DNA from: Candidatus Hydrogenedentota bacterium
GTDB taxonomy: Bacteria; Hydrogenedentota; Hydrogenedentia; Hydrogenedentales; JAEUWI01
Assembly: GCA_030430835.1 (NCBI GenBank)
Contig: JAUIKJ010000171.1
Coordinates: 1-6,549 of the forward strand
Direction of reading: 5' to 3'
Length of the DNA: 6,549 nucleotides
A program made the position numbers and the translations under genes. This document shows, piece after piece, positions 1 through 4,922 of this stretch. Every line of letters begins with the position of its first letter. The first letter of the stretch is position 1. The notes beneath the pieces are model-generated. The model was not told the DNA's origin. It was given only the letters and a program-made list of their open reading frames with translations, and did no database searches.

Positions 1-216
1 GCCGACGGTGAGCAGGCCGCTGGTCTGGGCCGAATCAAGGCGCACGTAGCGGTTTTCCACCAGCCCGGTGAAGCCCTCCAGGATACCAAAGACCTCGACG
101 CCTTCCGGCTCAAGCGATTTGGTAATCGCGCGGATAACTGCGTTCAGGCCGGGGCAGTCGCCTCCGGAGGTCAATATCCCCACCGTGCGCACATGCTCGT
201 TGCGTTGTACAGCCAA
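1..216 (-). CDS. pfkA: 6-phosphofructokinase, N-terminal part (runs off the left edge)
   Basis: Phosphofructokinase phosphorylates fructose 6-phosphate to fructose 1,6-bisphosphate in glycolysis, in the cytoplasm. The 72 visible codons begin MAVQRNEHVRTVGILTSGGD and continue CPGLNAVIRAI, the glycine-rich nucleotide/pyrophosphate-binding first strand and loop of the PFK family (PF00365). A following segment EVFGILEGFTGLVENRY matches the usual second strand. The start is taken as TTG at 216-214, because AAGGA lies 8 nt upstream; GTG at codon 9 is an alternative. The GGDCPGLN form is typical of the mixed ATP/PPi-type PFK group, but the residues that decide the phosphoryl donor (the later GGDG/GGDD motif) lie outside the window. 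The gene starts 5 nt after the stop of the CHAD gene, so the two are probably co-transcribed. The family is certain; the donor is unknown. Confidence 0.93.
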   Translation of the reverse strand, partial: MAVQRNEHVRTVGILTSGGDCPGLNAVIRAITKSLEPEGVEVFGILEGFTGLVENRYVRLDSAQTSGLLTVG

Positions 217-221
217 AGCGG

Positions 222-1136
222 TTATTCCTTCTCGCCGCGGTCCGGCGCGCAGCACGTGACCTTCGGAGTGTCGAAGATCGCTCGCGCCGCCTTGCGTGCG
301 TCCTTGTTCAAGAGTCGTCGGGCCGCCTTGCGCACGGCCTTCGCCGCGTCCTGGGTTTCTTCCTCGGCATCGCGCACCAACTCCGGGAAGCCCTGGGCAG
401 CGCGGTAGGGCGCGCCCGCCTCGAGGAGGTCCAGGGTCTTACACAGGATGCGCCGATCGTTCCATTCGCCCAGGGCATCCTGGGTGGCCTTCAGGGTCTT
501 GATGTATTGTTTCAGGTTCTTGCCGTAGTGCGGCGCGAACAGCTCGCAGGTATAACGCAGGCGCTTGAGCGCCTTGCGGACCTCATGCAGGTCCGCGCCG
601 TCGCCGGTCGTGCGCCAATGCTTGTAGGCGGCGCGCGCGCCGTCGAAACAATCGCGCAGTTCCCCGGCCATATGCACACGCAGGCACGCATCGCCGTCCA
701 CCGTCGTCACCGCCTGCGTAAAGACAACATCATCCGCCATCGCCGCCACCTCGGCGCAGCGCGCCTGCAAGGACTCGCGCTCGGTGCGCAGGACGCCGGC
801 GGCGTGTCCCGCCGCGAAGTTCCAGGGCGGGTAATAATCGCGCCGCCATTCCTCCAGCATCGCAATCAGTACGTCCACCTCGCGCACGCGGCCCAACCCC
901 TGGGTCACGGCCTTCGCCTGCGCTACAAGCGCGGCCGCCTGCTCCGAATCGGCGTAGGGCGCGAAGGCTTTCATGGCGGCACGCAGACGACGGGATGCGA
1001 TGCGCATCGTGTGAACAGCGTCGACGCTGCCTTCGCGCACGCCCGGCGCTTCCTTGCGCAATGCATCGACACACTGCGTTATGGCGTCGCGGGCGCTGGT
1101 GGCGCCCGCGGTACACGGTCCGGCCAAAATCGGCAC
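222..1136 (-). CDS. CHAD domain-containing protein
   Basis: CHAD domains are histidine-rich helical bundles; characterised members bind inorganic polyphosphate, and some localise to polyphosphate granules. Numbered from GTG 1136 (304 aa), the protein shows both halves of the fold. VHTMRIASRRLRA at residues 41-53 (His42) is followed by LGRVREVDVL. LHEVRKALKRLRY at 183-195 (His184) is followed by LKATQDALGEWNDRR. The basic helices suit a polyanion ligand. There is no CYTH or other extra domain and no signal peptide, so the protein is probably cytoplasmic. The C-terminus is rich in Lys, Arg and Ala. The start is uncertain. GAGGAG at 1144-1139 is only 2 nt from GTG 1136 and 11 nt from TTG 1127; no ATG is usable. 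The frame stays open to 1781, but that part is antisense to the next gene and lacks CHAD features. The stop is 5 nt before the phosphofructokinase start, suggesting an operon. Confidence 0.88.
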   Translation of the reverse strand: MPILAGPCTAGATSARDAITQCVDALRKEAPGVREGSVDAVHTMRIASRRLRAAMKAFAPYADSEQAAALVAQAKAVTQGLGRVREVDVLIAMLEEWRRDYYPPWNFAAGHAAGVLRTERESLQARCAEVAAMADDVVFTQAVTTVDGDACLRVHMAGELRDCFDGARAAYKHWRTTGDGADLHEVRKALKRLRYTCELFAPHYGKNLKQYIKTLKATQDALGEWNDRRILCKTLDLLEAGAPYRAAQGFPELVRDAEEETQDAAKAVRKAARRLLNKDARKAARAIFDTPKVTCCAPDRGEKE

Positions 1137-1160
1137 TGCTCCTCGCGCGATAGCGCCGGC

Positions 1161-1189
1161 TGGAAAACGCCGCCGCCATTCACTAGAGT
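1161..1189 (+). promoter_or_regulatory. Predicted sigma70-type promoter for the TIM-barrel gene
   Basis: TGGAAA (1161-1166), a 17-nt spacer and TAGAGT (1184-1189) form a plausible -35/-10 pair, each matching four of six consensus positions. The start of transcription would fall near 1196, about 34 nt before ATG 1230. The -10 box shares bases with the opposing box in the palindrome TAGAGTCTA (1184-1192). Confidence 0.4.
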
Positions 1190-1215
1190 CTAAGGGAATC
1201 TCTTCCGGATAGCAA
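1187..1215 (-). promoter_or_regulatory. Predicted sigma70-type promoter for the CHAD-PFK unit
   Basis: On the minus strand, TTGCTA (1215-1210) and TAGACT (1192-1187) are separated by exactly 17 nt. Each matches four of six positions of the housekeeping consensus. The start of transcription would fall near 1180, giving a leader of about 44 nt before GTG 1136. The -10 box overlaps that of the opposite promoter. This is a prediction from sequence only. Confidence 0.4.
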
Positions 1216-1216
1216 T

Positions 1217-1220
1217 GGAG
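1217..1220 (+). promoter_or_regulatory. Ribosome binding site that decides the start of the TIM-barrel gene
   Basis: GGAG at 1217-1220 lies 9 nt before ATG 1230, a normal spacing. The upstream in-frame ATG at 1215 would overlap this site and has no purine-rich sequence of its own at a suitable distance. This favours 1230 as the start. Confidence 0.5.
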
Positions 1221-1229
1221 ACGAATGGC

Positions 1230-2165
1230 ATGACGACGAAAAGTACGCGACGAGAGTTCCTCAAGACGACCGGCGCCGCGGCCCTTGCCGTGGGCGCGGG
1301 ACGCGCGATGGCCGCGGATGCGGCGAAGGGTACGGCGATGAAACGGAGTTACGGTATTTCCCTGGCGGCCTGGTCCTTGCACCGCACGGTGGGCAAGGGC
1401 GACGACAAGCGCCCCTTCCTCGACATGCCGAAGATGACCCGGCAGGAGTGGGACATCGATGCGATCGAACTGGTGAGCGGAATGCTTGCGTCGGACGAGC
1501 AACCCTATCTGGACGAGCTTGCGAAGAACGCGGCCGACAACGATGTGAAGATCCTGTTGATCATGATCGACGGTCAGGGCGACGTGGGCGCGCGCAGCGA
1601 GCGCTTCCGTGAGCGGGCCGTGGAAAACCACAAGCACTGGATCGACATTGCCGCGGACTTCGGCTGCCATTCCGTGCGCATGAACTGGGGCGGCGCCCCG
1701 AAGGACTTTCTGGAGAACCCGGAAGCGCTCAAGGAATTCACCGACACCTCGGTGCCCGGTTTCCGCGCCATCTGTGATCACGGCGACTCAAAGAACATCA
1801 ACGTCATCATCGAAAACCATTGGGGCCCGTCGTCCTACATCGAGCCGTTGACGAACCTGATGAAGGCCGTGGATCACCCCCGCTTCGGCACGCTGCCGGA
1901 CTTCGGCAATTTCCCCGACGAGGTCGACAAGTACGACGCCATCGATGCCTTTATGCCCTACGCCAAGGCGGTCTCCGCCAAGTGTTACGACTTCAACGAC
2001 GAGACCGGCGAGGAAACCAAGATCGACTACGAGCGCATGCTCGGCATCGTCTGCGACAAGCACGGCTACGACGGCTACATCGGCATCGAATACGAAGGCA
2101 GCCGCCTCGATGAGATCGAAGGCATCAAGCGCTGCAAGGATCTGCTGGTAAAGCTGCGGGGATAG
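1230..2165 (+). CDS. Tat-exported sugar phosphate isomerase/epimerase-like TIM barrel protein
   Basis: This is a member of the xylose isomerase-like TIM barrel family (AP endonuclease 2 fold, PF01261), whose enzymes isomerise or epimerise sugars using a bound metal. From ATG 1230 it is 311 aa, about usual for the family; ATG 1215 would add METNG. Residues 5-29 are a clear twin-arginine signal, STRREFLK then a hydrophobic Ala/Gly stretch and AMA|AD, so the folded protein probably acts outside the cytoplasm. The mature part starts with the first strand YGISLAAWSL. Likely metal ligands are E195 (in VIIENHWG), D224 (in LPDFGNF) and E287 (in GIEYEG). The usual third ligand, a His in a HxK motif, appears to be replaced by Ser249 in AVSAKCYDF. 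The substrate cannot be assigned. The gene is monocistronic: divergent from the CHAD gene and convergent with the acylase gene. A terminator hairpin follows 49 nt after the stop. Confidence 0.9.
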   Translation: MTTKSTRREFLKTTGAAALAVGAGRAMAADAAKGTAMKRSYGISLAAWSLHRTVGKGDDKRPFLDMPKMTRQEWDIDAIELVSGMLASDEQPYLDELAKNAADNDVKILLIMIDGQGDVGARSERFRERAVENHKHWIDIAADFGCHSVRMNWGGAPKDFLENPEALKEFTDTSVPGFRAICDHGDSKNINVIIENHWGPSSYIEPLTNLMKAVDHPRFGTLPDFGNFPDEVDKYDAIDAFMPYAKAVSAKCYDFNDETGEETKIDYERMLGIVCDKHGYDGYIGIEYEGSRLDEIEGIKRCKDLLVKLRG

Positions 2166-2170
2166 AACAT

Positions 2171-2202
2171 TCGCGCGCAAGGCGCGAAGACGCAAAGCAA
2201 GG
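2171..2202 (+). repeat. CGCAAAG-type intergenic repeat, left arm
   Basis: This is a purine-rich stretch of the form CGCGCAAGGCGCGAAGACGC followed by AAAGCAAGG. It matches, imperfectly and in inverted orientation, the stretch at 2403-2433. A partial copy in the right-arm orientation (TTTTCTTGGCGCC) lies at 2247-2259. I see no coding potential. Degenerate repeats of this kind recur between genes in some bacterial genomes; their role is unknown. Confidence 0.5.
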
Positions 2203-2214
2203 ACAGAACAAGAT

Positions 2215-2242
2215 AGGGCCGTTCCGAATCCGGAACGGCCCT
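2215..2242 (+). terminator. Terminator-like hairpin after the TIM-barrel gene
   Basis: AGGGCCGTTCCG (2215-2226), loop AATC and CGGAACGGCCCT (2231-2242) form a perfect 12-bp stem. It is followed by GAGTTTTCTT, a weak T-run. It lies 49 nt past the stop at 2165, in the right place for intrinsic termination. On the minus strand the stem is followed by ATCTTGTTCT, so it might also stop transcripts arriving from the convergent acylase gene. Confidence 0.7.
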
Positions 2243-2265
2243 TGAGTTTTCTTGGCGCCTTTTTC

Positions 2266-2389
2266 CTCGTTCCCAAGCTCCTGCTTGGGAACGAAAAAAT
2301 GACCGCGCGAAGCTCCGCTTCGCGACCTTGTATGTGCGAAGCGGCGCTTCGCGGACAAGTGCGTTCCCAAGCGGGAGCTTGGGAACGAG
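2266..2389. repeat. Composite nested palindrome with REP-like GCTTGGGAACG hairpins
   Basis: Four hairpins are arranged symmetrically around about position 2328. The outer pair has the stem CGTTCCCAAGC/GCTTGGGAACG, with loops TCCT (2279-2282) and GGGA (2373-2376). Blocks 2266-2293 and 2362-2389 are inverted copies matching at 27 of 28 bases. The inner pair is CGCGAAGC-TCC-GCTTCGCG (2306-2324) and GCGAAGC-GGC-GCTTCGC (2336-2352). The whole 124-bp block can therefore fold as local hairpins or as one long imperfect stem. It sits between convergent genes, as REP-type elements often do. No transposase is nearby. Confidence 0.85.
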
Positions 2390-2402
2390 ATCAAGATCTA
2401 GT

Positions 2403-2433
2403 TTTTCTTGGCGTCTTTGCGGCTTTGCGCGAG
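2403..2433 (-). repeat. CGCAAAG-type intergenic repeat, right arm (inverted)
   Basis: The minus strand reads CTCGCGCAAAGCCGCAAAGA followed by CGCCAAGAAAA. It aligns with the left arm at 2171-2202 at roughly 24 of 30 positions by eye. It ends 5 nt before the acylase stop codon. Together the two arms bracket the terminator hairpin and the nested palindrome. Confidence 0.5.
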
Positions 2434-2437
2434 TCCC

Positions 2438-4621
2438 TTACTCCGCGTCCAGTTCCACCCGCGACGCGATGTGTCCGGCGAGTGCTTCGGGGAGCCACCA
2501 GGTCTCCTTCATCTCGCGGGGGCTGAAGAGCTTTTCGGCCTGGTCGGTGTAGTGCGGGGATTCCGGCCGGTCGCTCTGGCCAATCGGCGGTTGGGTCCAG
2601 CTCTGAACGGGTTGGGTGAGTACGACGATCTGCGTGGAGGTCTGTCCCCCCTTCCCCCATTGCTGGTGGGCGTCGTTCTCTTTCTCGAAGCTCATGCTGC
2701 GCAGGGTGCGGCCAGTCTCGCTGGTCCCGCCACCACCCACGGGCCAGGACACGTCGTCGCGGCCGACGCGGAAACGATCGCCGTAGACGGCATCCATTGT
2801 GCCGAAGTCGGCCTTAATCTCTTCGATCGCGGTCGCCAGTGCGCGGGCCATGGCCTCCTGTTTCGTGTCGCCTATCTCATGGCGCGGCGGGTAGCCGCCA
2901 ATGGACATGAGGTAGTACTGGTCGATGCGGTCGCGGACATGGCCGTTGACGCGGGAACCGAGTTCTTCGCGCAGGGCCTTGCGCCAGTAGAAGTACTTGA
3001 GCGCCGCGCTGGAATCCTTGGCCAGTTGCCCGTCCCAATCCATCAATTCCTTGAAGGCATCCTCGTAGCCTTCCTGGTCGCGGAAGTCGCGGCCGAAGCG
3101 GCCATAGGCGCTGAAGAGCTCGCGAATCCAGCGGTCGTACCCGTAGGCGGTGACATCGAGCGCGTAGTCCAGTGCCTCTTCCACGGTCACCGAGTCATCC
3201 GCGCCGAGCAGTTGGATGGCGCGCGCACCGCGCTCGTTGCTCCAGCCGCCGCGCGGACCGTAGCCGAGGTCGCTGAAGATGTAGCCCCGATACTTTGCGG
3301 GCTGCATCGGGCTGCCGGGGATCATCGCGTCCGGCGGGATATTACAGTTCTGCATGTAGCCCTGTTCGGGGTTGAGCACCTGCACGAGGTCGTCGGTGGA
3401 ATGGAAGCCCTGCCATTCGGTGGCCGAGGTCGAACCGTCCACGGGCAGTGACCAGTCGTAGCCTTCCGGCCGAATCGGCACGCGACCGGATCGCTGGTAG
3501 TAAATGTTGCCGGCGGTATCGGCCACCATCACGTTCTGCGGGAACATGGTCTGCCCCGCCATCGCCTTCTTCGCGCCCTTGTAGTCCTTGGCCATGTTCA
3601 GGTGATACCACGCTTCGTTGCCGCGCACGACATCCGCGTAGGCCGTCTTGAGTGCGTAGGCCTTGCCTTCGCGCAGGGCGACGATCGGGCCGTGGTGGCT
3701 GAAGTAGAGTGGCATCGTCTGATCGTCGCCGTCCTTCACCTTGATCGTGGTTTCCTTCACGATCGCGTCGCGCCATTCACCATCGTACTTATACTGCAGC
3801 GGATTGTCGGGGTTCAGTTCGAGTTCGTAGATATCCGCCGTGTCCGGGCCGCCCGTGGTCATTGCCCAGGCGAGATCCGCGTTGTGCCCGAGGCCAATAT
3901 AGGGCTGGCCCGCAAGGGTGAAGCCGCTGCCCTGCCATTCGCCGGCATGCACACGAAATTCCCAGAAGCGCGACGGGCCCCACCAGCCCAGATGCGGATC
4001 GATGTACAGGATGGCCGCGCCGTTCGCGCTGCGCTTCGGGGACACGGCCCACTGGTTTGAACCACGGCGGGTGCGATCGAAGCCCGGCTCGATACCCGCA
4101 CGCTTGAGATCGCCGATCCCATCGTCGACGGACCAGTTGTAGAGGAACAGGCGGCCGAAGGCGGAAATCATGTGTTCGTCGACTTCGCGGTCACCCCACC
4201 ACGCGGGCACATCCTCGGGGTGTACTTCGTACCATGCGTTGATGCCGCGCACGAAGGCCTGAACGTGGGCACGCACCTTGGGGTCGATCGAATCCGCATT
4301 GGCCTTGGACACACCGTAGTGGTCCAGCATGCGCGTGACCATGTCGGCCATGATACCACCGGACCCGGTGAGTTCTGCGCTCTCGCCGAGTGCAATCTTG
4401 AGGTTCATCAACAGCTGTTCCGGGCGATCCTCCGCCTGGGCCCAGCCCATGGCATACATACCTGCCTCGACGGTGGGCGCGTAGATGTGCGGCACCCCCC
4501 ACGTGTCGCGGTAGATCACGGTCTTGCCGGCGTCGGCACCCGCGCCGGGAAGGTCCTCAGCGGCCGCGGGCAGGCCACCGCCCAACGCCAGAGTAAGTAC
4601 AACAACCAATGGAATACGCAT
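2438..4621 (-). CDS. Penicillin acylase / acyl-homoserine-lactone acylase family protein (S45 Ntn-hydrolase), secreted
   Basis: Family members (PF01804) cleave amide bonds of acylated compounds such as beta-lactams, N-acyl-homoserine lactones or lipopeptides, in the periplasm or outside. The 727-aa precursor is near the usual length. Residues 1-21 are a Sec signal (hydrophobic core, cleavage near PAAA|ED). The alpha-chain region includes WGVPHIYAPT and GWAQAEDRPEQ. Autocleavage is expected before Ser188 in RRGSNQWAVS, which becomes the N-terminal nucleophile of the beta chain. His210 in DPHLGW falls at beta-chain position 23, the His found in cephalosporin and AHL acylases and PvdQ rather than penicillin G acylase. 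Further family motifs are GLGHNADLAWAMT, HHGPIV, PQNVMVADTAGNIYYQ, GYMQNCN (the probable catalytic Asn region) and the C-terminal GQSDRPESPHYTDQ. AGGAGA lies about 7 nt before the ATG. No substrate can be assigned. The gene appears complete and alone in its transcription unit. Confidence 0.93.
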   Translation of the reverse strand: MRIPLVVVLTLALGGGLPAAAEDLPGAGADAGKTVIYRDTWGVPHIYAPTVEAGMYAMGWAQAEDRPEQLLMNLKIALGESAELTGSGGIMADMVTRMLDHYGVSKANADSIDPKVRAHVQAFVRGINAWYEVHPEDVPAWWGDREVDEHMISAFGRLFLYNWSVDDGIGDLKRAGIEPGFDRTRRGSNQWAVSPKRSANGAAILYIDPHLGWWGPSRFWEFRVHAGEWQGSGFTLAGQPYIGLGHNADLAWAMTTGGPDTADIYELELNPDNPLQYKYDGEWRDAIVKETTIKVKDGDDQTMPLYFSHHGPIVALREGKAYALKTAYADVVRGNEAWYHLNMAKDYKGAKKAMAGQTMFPQNVMVADTAGNIYYQRSGRVPIRPEGYDWSLPVDGSTSATEWQGFHSTDDLVQVLNPEQGYMQNCNIPPDAMIPGSPMQPAKYRGYIFSDLGYGPRGGWSNERGARAIQLLGADDSVTVEEALDYALDVTAYGYDRWIRELFSAYGRFGRDFRDQEGYEDAFKELMDWDGQLAKDSSAALKYFYWRKALREELGSRVNGHVRDRIDQYYLMSIGGYPPRHEIGDTKQEAMARALATAIEEIKADFGTMDAVYGDRFRVGRDDVSWPVGGGGTSETGRTLRSMSFEKENDAHQQWGKGGQTSTQIVVLTQPVQSWTQPPIGQSDRPESPHYTDQAEKLFSPREMKETWWLPEALAGHIASRVELDAE

Positions 4622-4666
4622 CGAAAATTCTCCTCGACGAAAACCCGTAGTCGGACAGAAACTTGC

Positions 4667-4697
4667 ACTCTAGCACAGGGCTCCGGGGGACTGTCGA
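4667..4697 (-). promoter_or_regulatory. Predicted promoter for the acylase gene
   Basis: On the minus strand TGCTAGAGT contains an extended -10 (TGn before TAGAGT, 4672-4667). TCGACA (4697-4692) is a good -35 match but the spacer is 19 nt, longer than ideal, so the extended -10 may carry recognition. Transcription would start near 4660, about 39 nt before the ATG. Confidence 0.35.
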
Positions 4698-4710
4698 ACG
4701 AGATACACCC

Positions 4711-4739
4711 TTGACAGATCCACGAATAGGGGGTAGAGT
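4711..4739 (+). promoter_or_regulatory. Predicted strong sigma70-type promoter for the GEVED protein gene
   Basis: TTGACA (4711-4716) is a perfect -35. It is followed after exactly 17 nt by TAGAGT (4734-4739), four of six positions of the -10 consensus. The start would be near 4746. The -35 lies 13 bp from the opposing -35 of the acylase promoter, so the two promoters are back to back without overlapping. Confidence 0.55.
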
Positions 4740-4745
4740 TCGTAC

Positions 4746-4922
4746 AGGGGAGCGGGCCACGATCAGGTGGCATTTCCGCGATTTTCCGCAGTCTCTTCGC
4801 GGGATTGGGCTCACCGCTTGGGTGGCGAACCACCTGTTCGCCAGGGAGCACAACGTCGGGCAGGCGCATTGTGGCCGGGGGTAGTGGCTGGGCGCCGTCC
4901 CATTGAGAGGAGCGCCATCACC
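4746..4922 (+). promoter_or_regulatory. Long leader of the GEVED gene with several possible stems
   Basis: The predicted start lies about 177 nt before ATG 4923, and no convincing small ORF fills the gap. Possible stems are GCCAC/GTGGC (4756-4771), CCGCGA/TCGCGG (4776-4802) and CACAA/TTGTG (4849-4873). At 4821-4842 two hairpins exclude each other: GGTGG-CGAA-CCACC (4821-4834) and GGCGAAC-CACCT-GTTCGCC (4824-4842). I recognise no known riboswitch class. AGGAG at 4908-4912 is the ribosome binding site, 10 nt before the ATG. Together with the promoter this accounts for the gene-free stretch 4622-4922. Confidence 0.3.

Noticed and set aside
1137..1781. N-terminal extension of the CHAD reading frame (519-aa version)
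   Set aside because: It is antisense to the well-supported TIM-barrel gene, covers the predicted promoter, and is Arg/His-rich low-quality sequence with no CHAD features.
2266..2389. Two-unit CRISPR array
   Set aside because: The two similar blocks are inverted, not direct, and there are only two; there are no cas genes in the window.
2242..2526. Small plus-strand ORF starting MSFLGAFFLVPKLLLGNE
   Set aside because: It is a translation of the intergenic palindromes, then runs antisense into the acylase gene; it has no ribosome binding site or domain.
2408..3451. 347-aa plus-strand ORF opposite the acylase gene
   Set aside because: It is the antisense shadow of the acylase coding sequence, caused by high GC; the acylase frame carries every family motif.
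4516..4869. Minus-strand ORF upstream of the acylase (117 aa)
   Set aside because: It overlaps the acylase start, both predicted promoters and the leader in another frame; no recognisable motif.
4805..4905. Possible ZTP (pfl) riboswitch, because of GCCAGGGAGC and GGCTGGGC
   Set aside because: The conserved 5' strand (CGUGACUGGCG-like) and the 3' CCGCCUGGGC element are absent or out of order, and the downstream gene is not in folate or purine metabolism.
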